Origin: G963667675 sp963667675
Lineage (GTDB): Bacteria > Chloroflexota > Dehalococcoidia > Lucifugimonadales > UBA3495
Assembly: GCA_963667675.1 (NCBI GenBank)
Contig: OY763929.1
Coordinates: 248,001 to 312,000 of the forward strand
Length of the DNA stretch: 64,000 nt
Reading direction: 5' to 3'
A program made the position numbers and the translations under genes. Positions 1-9,143 of this stretch are shown here, in pieces; the stretch's first letter is position 1, and every line of letters begins with the position of its first letter. The notes beneath the pieces were generated by a model. The model was not told where the DNA came from. It worked only from the letters and a program-made list of their open reading frames with translations, and ran no database searches.

Positions 1-1
1 G

Positions 2-2095
2 AGGCAATTCTTCCCGGAGACTTGGATATGGCAGGACGTGCAGACCGGGAGCGACGGCGCCGCGGTGGTGCCTGTCGAGGCCCCGGACAGCATCACCACG
101 TGGATGCTGAGGGCGGTGGGCCTGTCCAAGGAGCACGGGTTGGGCATCGGGGAAAGCCAACTGCGGGTGTTCCAGCCCTTCTTCCTGACGTTAGATTTGC
201 CCTTCTCGGCCATCCGCGGGGAGGAGTTGCCGGTCAAGGTGGCATTGTTCAACTACCTGAATACGCCACAAGAAGTATTCGTGGAGATAGAGGAAGCGGA
301 CTGGTTCGACCTGCTGGACGAGACGTCCAAGTCGGTCAAAATCAGGGCCAACGACATTGGCGGGGTGGAGTTCAAGATCCGGCCGACAGGGCTGGGCAAG
401 GGCCCGGTGAAGATTACCGCCCAAAGCACGGAAGCGGCGGACGCGGTAATCAAGGAGTTGCTGGTGGAGCCGGAGGGGTTGGCGGTGGAGACGGTGGACA
501 ACCAGGTGGTTTCGGACGGGCACCGGCAGCAGTTCCACTCCGGCCTGCCGTTCGACGCAATTGCAGGGTCCGGCAGGGCCTACGCAGCCATCACCGGGAG
601 CCTTCTGACCCAGAGCATAGAGGGACTGGACCAACTGCTGAGGATGCCCTTTGGGTGCGGCGAGCAGAACATGATCCTGTTTGCGCCCAACGTGTACGTG
701 GCGCGGTACCTGAACGAGACGCAGCAACTGAAGCCGGAAATCATGGCCAAGGCCGAGCACCTGATGACGGTGGGCTACCAGAGGGAGCTGATATACCGCC
801 GGCAGGACGGAAGCTTCTCGGCCTTTGGCGACTCGGACCAGGAAGGCAGCCTGTGGCTGACGGCCTTCGTGGCCAAGACTTTTGCCGAAGCGAATGCGCT
901 GATGTACGTGGACCCGGCGGTAATAGACTCGGCCACGGCTTGGATAGAGAGCCACCAGCGCAGCGACGGGTCGTTCGAAAACGTGGGATTCCTGCATCAC
1001 CAGGAACTGCTGGGAGGACTGCAGGGGCGGGAGGCCTTGACGGCCTACGTGGCCGCGGCGCTGCTGGAGAGCGGGAACGTCTCCTCGGGCACCAGGGCCA
1101 TCCGGTACCTGGAAGGCAAGCTGAGGGACATGGACGATCCGTACACGATGGCAATAACGTCGTACGCCCTGGGGCTGGCGGACAGCGAGTTCAGGGCCGC
1201 CGCCTACGACAAGTTGATGTCGATGGCGCAGGTGGACGACAACGGCGCTTTGTACTGGGGCGGGGCGGCCATCGAGCCCTATGCAGAGGAGACCCAGCCC
1301 CGGCATGGGAACGCCAGCGCGGCCATAGAGACGACGGGTTATGCCTTGCTGGCGCTGCTGGGCCACGAGGACCTGTTGAGCGCGTCGCGAGCCGCCAAGT
1401 GGCTGGCGGGGCAGAGGAACGCGCTGGGCGGGTACGGCTCGACCCAGGACACGATAGTCAGCCTGCAGGCCCTGACGGCGTTCTCGACCAAGGTGCGGAG
1501 CAATGTCGACATGACCGTAACACTGGAAGCCGGCGACTGGAGCAAAGAGGTGCGCATCACGCCGGAGAACTCGGACGTGATGCAGACGGTGGAACTGCCG
1601 ATGGGAGAGACGGTAACGGTGACGGCAGAGGGCAAGGGCGATGCAGTGGTGCAGTTGGTGCTGCGGTTCAACGTACCGGAGAGGCGGCTGGAAATCCAAG
1701 ACGTGTTCGACATCGAGGTGGACTACGGCACCGAGAACGTGGAGGTGGACGACCTAATCACGGTGTCGGCGTCGGTCACGTTCAATCCTCCCGTTTGGGC
1801 CAAGGCGGGCATGGTGGTGTTGGACGTAGCCGTGCCCACAGGCTTTGCGCCGGTGCGGGGAACGGTGGCGGAGTTGGTGGAGGCGAACGCCAACCTGAAG
1901 CGGTTCGAGGTTGCGGGCCGGAAGGTGATCCTTTACATCGAGGACATGACTCCGGGCCAAACGCTGTCGTTCGAGTTCAAGGCTAGGGCCAGCTTCCCGG
2001 TACGGGCTAAGGACGTGGTGTCGCAGGTGTACTCGTACTACCGGCCGGAGTACCGGGGCGAGACCATGGGAGGGGCCATTACGGTGACCGACTAG
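2..2095 (+). CDS. Alpha-2-macroglobulin family protein, 3' part (gene enters from left edge)
   Basis: The frame is open from the first bases and reads FFPETWIW (codons 8-31), the conserved motif shortly before the thioester domain of alpha-2-macroglobulins, so the GTG at 38 is internal and the true start lies outside the window. PFGCGEQN follows, with the thioester Cys codon at 656-658. Next come a helical thioester-containing domain to about base 1500 and a C-terminal beta-sandwich of receptor-binding type to the TAG at 2093-2095. In this family the Cys-Gln thioester covalently traps attacking proteases; bacterial members act in the cell envelope. Because the N-terminus is missing, a signal peptide or lipobox cannot be judged. 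Family assignment is firm; the physiological role is inferred. Confidence 0.93.
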   Translation, partial: RQFFPETWIWQDVQTGSDGAAVVPVEAPDSITTWMLRAVGLSKEHGLGIGESQLRVFQPFFLTLDLPFSAIRGEELPVKVALFNYLNTPQEVFVEIEEADWFDLLDETSKSVKIRANDIGGVEFKIRPTGLGKGPVKITAQSTEAADAVIKELLVEPEGLAVETVDNQVVSDGHRQQFHSGLPFDAIAGSGRAYAAITGSLLTQSIEGLDQLLRMPFGCGEQNMILFAPNVYVARYLNETQQLKPEIMAKAEHLMTVGYQRELIYRRQDGSFSAFGDSDQEGSLWLTAFVAKTFAEANALMYVDPAVIDSATAWIESHQRSDGSFENVGFLHHQELLGGLQGREALTAYVAAALLESGNVSSGTRAIRYLEGKLRDMDDPYTMAITSYALGLADSEFRAAAYDKLMSMAQVDDNGALYWGGAAIEPYAEETQPRHGNASAAIETTGYALLALLGHEDLLSASRAAKWLAGQRNALGGYGSTQDTIVSLQALTAFSTKVRSNVDMTVTLEAGDWSKEVRITPENSDVMQTVELPMGETVTVTAEGKGDAVVQLVLRFNVPERRLEIQDVFDIEVDYGTENVEVDDLITVSASVTFNPPVWAKAGMVVLDVAVPTGFAPVRGTVAELVEANANLKRFEVAGRKVILYIEDMTPGQTLSFEFKARASFPVRAKDVVSQVYSYYRPEYRGETMGGAITVTD

Positions 2096-2126
2096 GCGCG
2101 GGCTTCCAGTAGCGTCCAACGCTTCG

Positions 2127-2166
2127 AGAGGGGAGACTTGAGATCCAGTCGGACGGTCTCCCTTCT
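2127..2166 (+). terminator. Hairpin downstream of the alpha-2-macroglobulin gene
   Basis: AGAGGGGAGAC (2127-2137) can pair with GTCTCCCTTCT (2156-2166), 11 bp with one G-T pair around an 18-nt loop. No T-tract follows, so this is a possible transcript end or mRNA-stability hairpin rather than a clear intrinsic terminator. Confidence 0.3.
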
Positions 2167-2302
2167 CTCGCTTGTGCCAAAGGGACGGACTGGGCATCGC
2201 ACCATCGGCGGGGGCCCTTACCTTGACAGTCCAAGCTGTGTTAGAGGACACTTGGCCCTTGGCGCGGGGTGTTCCCGCTCTTGGACAGGCAGGGGGCTGT
2301 TA

Positions 2303-3025
2303 GTGGCAGCATCGTGGGAAAGCACCACGGTCAACGGCCAGAGCATGGACGTGTACCTGAGTCTTCCCGACGGGCCGGGGCCTTTTCCGGCAGTGGTGGT
2401 AGCCCACCACGGGGCCGGGGTGGACCAGTTCACGCGGGAGATGGCCGACCGATTGGCGGCGGGGGGCTATGCGGCGGCGGCGCCGGACCTGTTCCACCGG
2501 GTTACGGAGGACATGCTGGCCGACGGGTCCAAGAGATTTAACCACCTGAGCGATCCAGACATCGTGTCGGACGTCGACGCCACGGTGGAGTATCTTCAAG
2601 GCCACGGCGCGGTGAACGGCGCAACCATCGGGGTCACGGGGTTTTGCATGGGAGGCCGGGTGACCTGGCTGGCGGCGTGCACCAACCCCCATTTCAACGC
2701 CGCGGCCCCGTACTACGGCGGGAACATCATGGTCGCACGCGGCAGGGCCACCGACACCCCCTTCGAGCTGGCCGGAGGCAGCAAGTGCCCGTTGCTGTTC
2801 CATTTTGGGGAGATCGACGCCAACCCGTCGCAGGACGACATGCGAAAGCTGGACGAGGAGTTGACCCGGTTGGGGAAACCACACCAGTTCTACACCTACC
2901 CGGGGGCAGACCACGGGTTCATGGATTTCACGGGGGCCCGCTACCAGAAGCGGGCTGCGGAGGCCTCGTGGGCCAGGACGTTAAACTTCTTCGACAAACA
3001 CCTGAAGGGAGCAGCGGTGGTCTGA
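2303..3025 (+). CDS. Dienelactone hydrolase family protein
   Basis: An alpha/beta hydrolase of 240 residues matching the usual length of the dienelactone hydrolase family. The nucleophile elbow is GFCMGG with Cys115; Asp172 (EIDAN) and His204 (GADHGF) complete a Cys-Asp-His triad typical of DLH rather than Ser esterases. The frame is open upstream to 2138, but that part has unlikely composition. The GTG at 2303 follows an AGGGGG ribosome site and gives the family-like N-terminus. The stop overlaps the next ATG by one base (TGATG), so it is co-translated with the LLM monooxygenase. Likely role: hydrolysis of lactone or ester intermediates in catabolism of aromatic or cyclic compounds; the substrate is not known. 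Confidence 0.88.
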   Translation: MAASWESTTVNGQSMDVYLSLPDGPGPFPAVVVAHHGAGVDQFTREMADRLAAGGYAAAAPDLFHRVTEDMLADGSKRFNHLSDPDIVSDVDATVEYLQGHGAVNGATIGVTGFCMGGRVTWLAACTNPHFNAAAPYYGGNIMVARGRATDTPFELAGGSKCPLLFHFGEIDANPSQDDMRKLDEELTRLGKPHQFYTYPGADHGFMDFTGARYQKRAAEASWARTLNFFDKHLKGAAVV

Positions 3026-4065
3026 TGCGGTTCGGAAGCATGATATTTTCCATCAGCCCGGAGCGGGAGCGGGACCACGAGATCATCCACAGCACCCTGC
3101 AGGATGCGGTGAGGGCGGAGGAAATCGGGCTGGACGCAGTGTGGCTGACGGAACACCACTTCGACGGGACGGTGGCGTACGCCGATCCGCTGGTGTTCGC
3201 CGGGGCGGTGGCGGCCCGTACCGACAGGGTCAAGATTGGGTTTGCGGTGGTGGAGATGGCCCTGCACCACCCGGTGAGGCTGGCGGTGCAGACGTCGCTG
3301 ATAGACCACCTGAGCCGGGGGCGGCTGATCGTCGGCACAGGGCGGGGATCGCTCTTCAACGAGTACGAGTACATCGGCTTTGGGGTCTCCATGGAACAGG
3401 GGCGGGACATGATCGCGGAAGCGGAGGAGCTGCTGATCAAGGCGTGGACGGGCGAGGACGTGGACCATCAAGGCCGTTACTGGAAGTCGGCGTTTCCTAT
3501 GCTGCGGCCGCAGCCCTATCAGAGGCCGCATCCGCCATTGGTACGAGCATGCGCGACCGAGGGCTCGCTGAAGCAGATGGCGGGTATAGGCAGGCCGGTG
3601 CTGATAGGCGTGCAGACGATAGATACGCTGCGGCAGCGGTTCCAGATGTACCGAGACTCGATGCTGGAAGCGGGGTTTGGCGAAGAGGCGGTGGAGGACG
3701 CGCTGGACCAGACGTGGGCACAACGGGGGTTGTACGTTGGGGAGAGCGATCAAGAGGCGCAGGAAGTAGCGGCGGCAGCCCTGAGCAAGTCGACGCACCA
3801 CCTGCTGCAGGCCAGGATCAACTACAACCCGGGGGGTGAGACCCACGTCCCGGCAGGCCAGCCGCCCCGGGCCGCGGAAATCCCGGAAGTAGCCTTTCTG
3901 GCCGGCACACCCCAAAGAGTAGCAGAGCAGATAGCGGAACTGAAGGAAGCCGGGGTACGCAACCTGCTGATGAACATGAACGTGGGGCAGATGCCGCGCA
4001 AGCTGGTGGAAAAGTCGATGCGGGCCTTTGGCGAAAAGGTGCTGCCGGCGGTGCGGGGCGTTTAG
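3025..4065 (+). CDS. LLM class flavin-dependent oxidoreductase (luciferase-like monooxygenase)
   Basis: A 346-residue TIM-barrel protein starting MRFGSMIFSISPERERDH, with the early AEEIGLDAVWLTEHHF stretch and the barrel segment LSRGRLIVGTGRG typical of bacterial-luciferase-like monooxygenases. These enzymes use reduced FMN or F420 supplied from elsewhere to oxygenate organic substrates. The ATG overlaps the stop of the dienelactone hydrolase by one base, which implies a two-gene operon in which the monooxygenase could create an ester or lactone for the hydrolase. Cofactor preference (FMN or F420) cannot be read from the sequence by eye. The frame continues upstream of the chosen start but that part only shadows the hydrolase gene. 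Confidence 0.88.
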   Translation: MRFGSMIFSISPERERDHEIIHSTLQDAVRAEEIGLDAVWLTEHHFDGTVAYADPLVFAGAVAARTDRVKIGFAVVEMALHHPVRLAVQTSLIDHLSRGRLIVGTGRGSLFNEYEYIGFGVSMEQGRDMIAEAEELLIKAWTGEDVDHQGRYWKSAFPMLRPQPYQRPHPPLVRACATEGSLKQMAGIGRPVLIGVQTIDTLRQRFQMYRDSMLEAGFGEEAVEDALDQTWAQRGLYVGESDQEAQEVAAAALSKSTHHLLQARINYNPGGETHVPAGQPPRAAEIPEVAFLAGTPQRVAEQIAELKEAGVRNLLMNMNVGQMPRKLVEKSMRAFGEKVLPAVRGV

Positions 4066-4095
4066 CAGCCGCTACCGCGAGGTGGGAGTGGGCGG

Positions 4096-5295
4096 CTAGG
4101 AGGGTTTGGGCCCGATGACTCCCCGATGCCTCAAGTCAGCAATCTGGTCGCTGCTATAGCCGGACTCAGCGAGAATCTCGTCGTTGTGCTCACCCAAGAG
4201 AGGCGGGTAACGGCGGACGGTCGGAGGGCTGGCGGCCAGCTTGATGGGGGAGCCGGGGACTTTGAGGTCCGGGACCTCAGGATGGGGAACGTCCATCACC
4301 ATGTTCCGGTGCTGCACCTGGGGGTCGTTGAGAACCTGGGACACGCGGTTGATGGGGCCGCAGGGCACTCCGGCATCGGAAATGACCTTAATCCAATGGG
4401 CAACCGGCTTCTGCCGGAAGACCTGGCTGAGGACCTCAACGCATTCGGGGCGATTGGCTACACGGTCGGTGTTGGTGATGAACCTGGGGTCCTCGATTAG
4501 CTCTGGGCAGCCGATGGCGCGGCACATGCGCTCCCACAGGCCCTGGTTGCCGCATCCCAGGATGAAATACGCATCCGCCGCCTGGAAGCGTTCATAGGGG
4601 GTAAGGCTGGGGTGGGCGGAACCCATGCGGCGGGGGTCTTTGCCGTTGGACAGGTAGGCGGTGCCGTGGTAGCTCATGGCGGCGACCTGGCCGTCCAAGA
4701 GCGCGGTGTCGATCCACTGCCCCTCTCCCGTCTGCTCGCGGTGGTAGAGGGCGGTCATGACGCATCCGTAGGCGAGCATGCCGGTGAACAGGTCCACCAT
4801 GGAGAATCCCACTCTCAACGGCGGTCCGTCGGGTTCTCCAGTGAGGTCCATCAACCCGCTGTAGCCTTGGATTATTAAGTCGTAGCCGGGCTTGTCGGCC
4901 AGCGGGCCGGTGCGGCCGTAGCCGGAAATGGAGCAGTAGACGATGCCGGGGTTGACTTTGCGCACCGCGTCGTAGCCCAAGCCCATGCGGTCGAGGGCGC
5001 CGGTGCGGAAGCTCTCAATCATGACGTCGGCCTTGGCGGCCAGGCCCAGCACAATCTCCACGCCTTCCTGTTCCTTGAGGTTTAGGGACAGGCTGCGCTT
5101 GTTGCGGTTGAAGGAGGCGAACTGGGTGCTGAGGGTGTCCCAGAAGGGGGTCCAGTGGCGGGTCTCGTCCCCCAGCGACGGCTCTTCGACTTTGACTACG
5201 TCGGCGCCCAGGTCGCCCATCATCTGGGTGCAAAAGGGCCCGGCAAGGGTGCGAGTGAGGTCGACCACCTTGACGTTTTCGAGCGCCGGGGGCAT
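4096..5295 (-). CDS. CaiB/BaiF family CoA-transferase (class III)
   Basis: A 399-residue class III CoA-transferase. It begins MPPALENVKVVDLTRTLAGP and contains MMGDLGADVVKVEEP, NRNKRSLSLNLKEQEG and GYDLIIQGYSGLMDLTGEPDG, all family hallmarks. The Asp in FSMVDLFTG is at the position of the catalytic aspartate that forms the acyl-anhydride intermediate. The start at 5295 was chosen over an upstream in-frame ATG because AGGTG lies just before it. Members move CoA between carboxylic acids (formyl-, succinyl-, carnitine-, mesaconyl-CoA and others); the acids used here are unknown. A small membrane protein gene lies 52 bases upstream on the same strand. Confidence 0.9.
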   Translation of the reverse strand: MPPALENVKVVDLTRTLAGPFCTQMMGDLGADVVKVEEPSLGDETRHWTPFWDTLSTQFASFNRNKRSLSLNLKEQEGVEIVLGLAAKADVMIESFRTGALDRMGLGYDAVRKVNPGIVYCSISGYGRTGPLADKPGYDLIIQGYSGLMDLTGEPDGPPLRVGFSMVDLFTGMLAYGCVMTALYHREQTGEGQWIDTALLDGQVAAMSYHGTAYLSNGKDPRRMGSAHPSLTPYERFQAADAYFILGCGNQGLWERMCRAIGCPELIEDPRFITNTDRVANRPECVEVLSQVFRQKPVAHWIKVISDAGVPCGPINRVSQVLNDPQVQHRNMVMDVPHPEVPDLKVPGSPIKLAASPPTVRRYPPLLGEHNDEILAESGYSSDQIADLRHRGVIGPKPS

Positions 5296-5347
5296 CGTCA
5301 CCTCTGAACGTGCTTGGAATTGGTGAGGGTTGGCAGGCCAACGGGGA

Positions 5348-5980
5348 TTATAGCATGGGAGGCTGAGGGGGTTGGCTCTTGTCTGATGGGCGGGCATCCC
5401 GGTCCGCAGGGTCGGTAGTCCAACGAGCCGGCGCGGCGGCGGCAATGGCACAGGCTACTTGGGCGATGATCAACAGCACCACCGCCCACCAGAAGGCAGA
5501 TTGCCGTATCTCCACGATGATGGCGAGGGTGGTCAAGAACAACACCAGGGCGGCCACGCCTAGCGCGGCGTATCGGGCGATCTGGGACGCCAATCTTTGC
5601 GGCCTGAACGACAGGACCCAACTAGAGTAAGCGACTGACGCAGCCGCGATGGAGGCGATGGACGCGGCTTTCCAGAAGGCGTCGGAGTCGGGAGTGGCCC
5701 ACAGCCCCGCCGCCACCAGGACGAATCCCAGGGCTGCGGCCGATACGCCGACGGCGGCTAGTCTAGGATGCCGGCCGCGGCTTGCCAGCGCTGCGGAAGG
5801 GAAAGCAAGCGCACAGAACCCTGCCAGGGACAATGCGGTGAGCAGCAGCCGGCCCCTGGTCTTGGTGTATTCGCCTAAGACGGCCATGACAAGCAGGACC
5901 AGCAGCGCCGCCGCCAACGAGACGGCCACTCCGGCCAGATATGTGCGAGGTCTCAGGAAGAAATTGGGAGTCACGGCCAA
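5348..5980 (-). CDS. Polytopic membrane protein of unknown function
   Basis: Not recognised. The 210-residue product has about six hydrophobic helices, near residues 13-36, 46-66, 75-93, 103-120, 138-158 and 164-182, with a polar tail of about 28 residues rich in Asp, Pro and Ser. The long open frame with TTG at 5980 gives a plausible start; GTG at 5974 is the alternative and neither has a strong ribosome site. It lies upstream of the CoA-transferase on the same strand and is divergent from the Nudix gene, with only about 55 bases between the two starts. Confidence 0.6.
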   Translation of the reverse strand: MAVTPNFFLRPRTYLAGVAVSLAAALLVLLVMAVLGEYTKTRGRLLLTALSLAGFCALAFPSAALASRGRHPRLAAVGVSAAALGFVLVAAGLWATPDSDAFWKAASIASIAAASVAYSSWVLSFRPQRLASQIARYAALGVAALVLFLTTLAIIVEIRQSAFWWAVVLLIIAQVACAIAAAAPARWTTDPADRDARPSDKSQPPQPPML

Positions 5981-6035
5981 CGCTCAATGCGAGGATATGG
6001 GACATGATAGCCCGTCGTGATATGCTGTGGAAGCC

Positions 6036-6548
6036 ATGTCGCCGGATATCAAATACTGTTCGCGGTGCGCCGCCGTATTAGAAGTCCGCGAGGTGGCCAG
6101 CGGCCAGCGGCCGGTCTGCCCGGCGTGCGGGCACGTGGTCTATCACGATCCCAAGGTGGCGGCCATCTGCATCGTGGAGCGGGACCTGAAGGTGCTGATG
6201 GTGAAGAGGGGGAACCCGCCGGGCATCGGCCTTTGGAGCATGCCCGGCGGTTACGTGGACCGGGGCGAGGTGGTAGAGGAAGCGGCGGTGCGGGAGGTAC
6301 GGGAGGAGACGGGCCTGGAAGTGAAGGTGGAGCGGCTGGTGGGGTTGTTCTCCAAGCAGAGCCACCCGGTCATCGTGGCTGCTTACACTGCCCGGGAAGT
6401 GGGCGGGACACTGCAGGCCGGTCCGGAATCCCTGGACGTGGGATTCTTCTCTCTCGACGACCTGCCGCCGTTGGCGTTTGCCGGAGATTTGTCGATCCTG
6501 GACGGGTGGAAGATCCAACGCTGGGACGGGAGTCAACCCGCTGAGTGA
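6036..6548 (+). CDS. Nudix hydrolase with N-terminal zinc ribbon
   Basis: 170 residues. An N-terminal zinc ribbon (YCSRC and PVCPACG) resembles that of NudC/NADH pyrophosphatase. The Nudix box GGYVDRGEVVEEAAVREV continues with REETG and keeps the metal-binding glutamates. Nudix enzymes hydrolyse nucleoside diphosphates linked to another group; the ribbon favours a dinucleotide or nucleotide-sugar substrate, but the short length makes it an ADP-ribose/NADH-pyrophosphatase-like protein rather than full NudC. ATG at 6036 is preferred to GTG at 6027. The gene for a ComF-like protein follows 10 bases after the stop. Confidence 0.87.
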   Translation: MSPDIKYCSRCAAVLEVREVASGQRPVCPACGHVVYHDPKVAAICIVERDLKVLMVKRGNPPGIGLWSMPGGYVDRGEVVEEAAVREVREETGLEVKVERLVGLFSKQSHPVIVAAYTAREVGGTLQAGPESLDVGFFSLDDLPPLAFAGDLSILDGWKIQRWDGSQPAE

Positions 6549-6558
6549 AACCCGCCGC

Positions 6559-7269
6559 GTGAACCTGCCGGGTATAAACGGCTTGCTGGCCAAGCTCGGC
6601 AAAGAGGCCGTGGACTTGCTGTTTCCCATGGAGTGCGCCGGGTGCAGGCGCGCAGGGGGCATCCTGTGCGAGACGTGCATTCCCGGCTTGGCTAAGCTGA
6701 CGCCGCCTTACTGCCGCATCTGCGCTTCGCCCCACGGCCAGTCCCCATGCCGCTGGTGTGAAGAGAAGGCTCCGGCGGTTGACAGGGTCCGCGCGCCGTT
6801 CTTGATGGAGGGAGCCGTGCAGCAGGCGATATTCAGCCTGAAGTATAGAGGGATACGGGCTGCGGCGCCGGCGTTGGCCCAACTGCTGGCCGTATATTTG
6901 GACAGCCACACGACTCCGGGTGAGGTTATCGTACCGGTGCCACTGCACCGGCGGCGGCTGAGGGCGCGGGGGTATAACCAATCGGAGTTGCTGGCCAGGG
7001 AATTGTCGAAACTCACGGACCTGCCGTGGGCGAAGGGCATGTTGGTCAGGGTCAAGGATGCGCCGCCGCAGGTGGAAGCAGCCACGCGGGCGCAACGCCG
7101 CACCAACGTGGAGGGGAGTTACGAGGTTACCGGCGACGTTGCCGGGCGGCGGGCGCTGCTGATCGACGACGTGGTGACTACCGGGGCGACGATGGCTTCG
7201 TGCGCCGCGGCTTTGAAGGGGGCCGGAGCGGCGTCGGTGTGGGGGTTAGCCTTGGCGCGGGAGGCTTAA
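6559..7269 (+). CDS. comF: ComF family phosphoribosyltransferase-like protein
   Basis: 236 residues. The N-terminal part holds zinc-binding pairs CAGC/CETC and CRIC/CRWC, and the C-terminal part a PRTase fold with IVPVPLHRRRLRARGYNQ and the PRPP loop ALLIDDVVTTGATM. This is the layout of ComF/GntX proteins, which in naturally competent bacteria take part in DNA uptake across the membrane. The GTG at 6559 is chosen because it directly precedes the family-like N-terminus; the frame is open further upstream inside the Nudix gene. Its stop overlaps the convergent hypothetical gene by 4 bases. Confidence 0.85.
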   Translation: MNLPGINGLLAKLGKEAVDLLFPMECAGCRRAGGILCETCIPGLAKLTPPYCRICASPHGQSPCRWCEEKAPAVDRVRAPFLMEGAVQQAIFSLKYRGIRAAAPALAQLLAVYLDSHTTPGEVIVPVPLHRRRLRARGYNQSELLARELSKLTDLPWAKGMLVRVKDAPPQVEAATRAQRRTNVEGSYEVTGDVAGRRALLIDDVVTTGATMASCAAALKGAGAASVWGLALAREA

Positions 7270-7850
7270 GCGGCTTTCACCCAGGTCTCGGACCAGGCGA
7301 GGCAGGCGGTGCTGGTGGGGTTGTCTCCCCGCATTTCCCGGTAAACGTTGCCGTCGACGACGTCGCCGTTGATGGTTACCTGGGCCCTCAGGGCGGGGAT
7401 GAAGCAAGAGTAGACGCCGAGAGGGCGGCCTCCGGCGCCGGGCGGGTTCACCAGCATAAAGGGGTCAATGAAGTCGTACCAGGTCAGGGAGATGACGTCG
7501 TCGTCGTTTTCCACGCTTTCGGTCCAGAAGGAACGGGCGTCGCCGGACTTGCTGAACTCGGCCTCGGTGACGGGGAGGGCCTGGTCGGCGAACTCGGGGA
7601 ACAACATGGTCTCGATCTCGGCCTGGAGCCAGCGGGCCAGGGCGATGTTGTCGGAGTAGACCCGAATCTCATCGTCGATAAGGTCGCTCTTGATGAAGAG
7701 GACGTGGCCGGCACCTTTGGGGGAATAGAGGACGCGCCAATGGCTGACCCTGGTGGTGTGGGTACCGCCCTCTTCCTGGGCCAAGCGGATGAACGAGTTC
7801 TCGCCGGTAAGTTGGATCTGGGTGGGCCTGATGGTATTCGACGCCGTCAT
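7266..7850 (-). CDS. Conserved-looking hypothetical protein
   Basis: Not recognised. The 194-residue soluble protein has no signal peptide or membrane helix, is rich in Trp/Tyr and acidic residues, and ends TACLAWSETWVKAA. ATG at 7850 is preferred to the TTG at 7871 because GGAGAG lies 9 bases before it. Codon use matches neighbouring housekeeping genes, which supports a real gene. It sits just downstream of the HMGL-like lyase gene on the same strand (gap 108 bases) and may belong to the same catabolic unit. Confidence 0.6.
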   Translation of the reverse strand: MTASNTIRPTQIQLTGENSFIRLAQEEGGTHTTRVSHWRVLYSPKGAGHVLFIKSDLIDDEIRVYSDNIALARWLQAEIETMLFPEFADQALPVTEAEFSKSGDARSFWTESVENDDDVISLTWYDFIDPFMLVNPPGAGGRPLGVYSCFIPALRAQVTINGDVVDGNVYREMRGDNPTSTACLAWSETWVKAA

Positions 7851-7958
7851 GGGTTGAAGCTCTCCATTCAATTAAAATTGGCTGGTCAAAATTCGGAGCC
7901 ACTCATGCTAGGCTGAGCGGCTCCGTGCTGAATCAGTCAGGGTCGGACGCCGAGGCGT

Positions 7959-9143
7959 CTACTCATCGGACGGGAACCAGTCCTCTTTCCAGGGGAAGTC
8001 CCCGTTGGCCGAGTCGTAGGCGGGCAATCCCTGCTCCACGCGCTCGCGGTAGGGGCTGGCAATGGGCTCCTTGTAGGGGTAAATGCCGCCCTCGTAGACC
8101 TCGGGGCCCTTCTTGAAGTGCTTGGCCTGCTCCAGGGTCTCAATGAAGGGGGCGTTGATTTCGTAAAGCTGCTCCACTTTCTTAGGCCTGGGGCCGGCCT
8201 TGGAGACGTGGCCGTAGAGGTCGCGGCCGATAATGCTCTCGGCCATCCAGACGCTGTCGATGACCTTGTCGATGTCGACGCCGGTCTCGACGCCCATGTC
8301 CTCCATCATGTGAAGGATGTCCTCAGTGGGGGCCATGCCGGTGGCCCGGCCGTTGCCGCAGTAGGGGCAACCGCCGAAGCCGCCGATGGAGCCGTCGAGC
8401 TCCAGAGTGTCCTCGGAAGTGAGGGTGCGCATGGCGGCGTAGGCGGAGGCGATGGCCATGTTGCGGCCGTTGTGGAGGTGGAGGCGAACGTGATTGACCT
8501 CGGGCCAGCGTTCCTTGACCCGGTAGACGCTCTCCTCGACCTTGGCGGGGGTGCAGTGGCTCATGGGGTCTCCCATGGACACGCTATAGACAGGGATGCC
8601 CACCGAGTCCCACATGGCATGCTGCTTTTCGAACATGTTCATCAGGTAGTCGACGGGGAATTCGCCGAGGAAGTTGGATCCCCAACTGGCGTTGGTGCCG
8701 ATGCCGGCGGCCTGGACGTTCAATTCCTGGGCTTGGGCAACTATCTGGGGCCAACGCTCCATTTCCTGCATCTGGGAGCGGTTGGCGTTGCGGCGGACAA
8801 AGACGTCGCACATGTGGACATTGAGCCTGGGGTAGGGGTCTCGTTCGATGGTGAGCGGCGGGGAGTATTGCTTGGCGCGCTCGACGCCGCGGGCGTTCAA
8901 CGCCAGGGCGGTGTAGGTGACGCTGGGATTAGGGGTGAACCTGGTGACAATCTCGTCGATGCGGGTCATCTGGGGCGTCCACTTGGGGCTGACGAAGGAG
9001 CCGACGACGATGTTCTTGAGGCCGGTTTCGGACAGGGAGTCCAGCAGAGCCACTTTATCGTCCACCGATATCTCGGCGTCTTCAATTTGCATGCCCTCGC
9101 GCATGCCTTCTTCTTTGTACTTCAGCTTTGGCCAGTCTGGCAT
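7959..9143 (-). CDS. HMG-CoA lyase-like / pyruvate carboxyltransferase-domain enzyme
   Basis: 394 residues with an HMGL-like TIM barrel. The early REGMQIEDAEISVDDKVALL matches the DG/EG-Q substrate strand region, HLHNGRNMAIASAYAA is the metal-binding HxH-type strand, and GSIGGFGGCPYCGNGRATG corresponds to the Cys loop signature of HMG-CoA lyases. Family members cleave or form C-C bonds next to an acyl-CoA or keto acid carbonyl using a divalent metal. The C-terminal 80 residues are an extension not needed for the barrel. AAGGAGA precedes the ATG at 9143. The exact substrate is not clear; HMG-CoA lyase itself, isopropylmalate/citramalate-like or another aldol cleavage are options. Confidence 0.82.
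   Translation of the reverse strand: MPDWPKLKYKEEGMREGMQIEDAEISVDDKVALLDSLSETGLKNIVVGSFVSPKWTPQMTRIDEIVTRFTPNPSVTYTALALNARGVERAKQYSPPLTIERDPYPRLNVHMCDVFVRRNANRSQMQEMERWPQIVAQAQELNVQAAGIGTNASWGSNFLGEFPVDYLMNMFEKQHAMWDSVGIPVYSVSMGDPMSHCTPAKVEESVYRVKERWPEVNHVRLHLHNGRNMAIASAYAAMRTLTSEDTLELDGSIGGFGGCPYCGNGRATGMAPTEDILHMMEDMGVETGVDIDKVIDSVWMAESIIGRDLYGHVSKAGPRPKKVEQLYEINAPFIETLEQAKHFKKGPEVYEGGIYPYKEPIASPYRERVEQGLPAYDSANGDFPWKEDWFPSDE

Noticed and set aside
22..1986. Long open frame in another phase over the alpha-2-macroglobulin gene
   Set aside because: High GC makes long shadow frames; the translation is Gly/Arg/Ala-rich without domain signals, while the other frame holds FPETWIW and GCGEQ.
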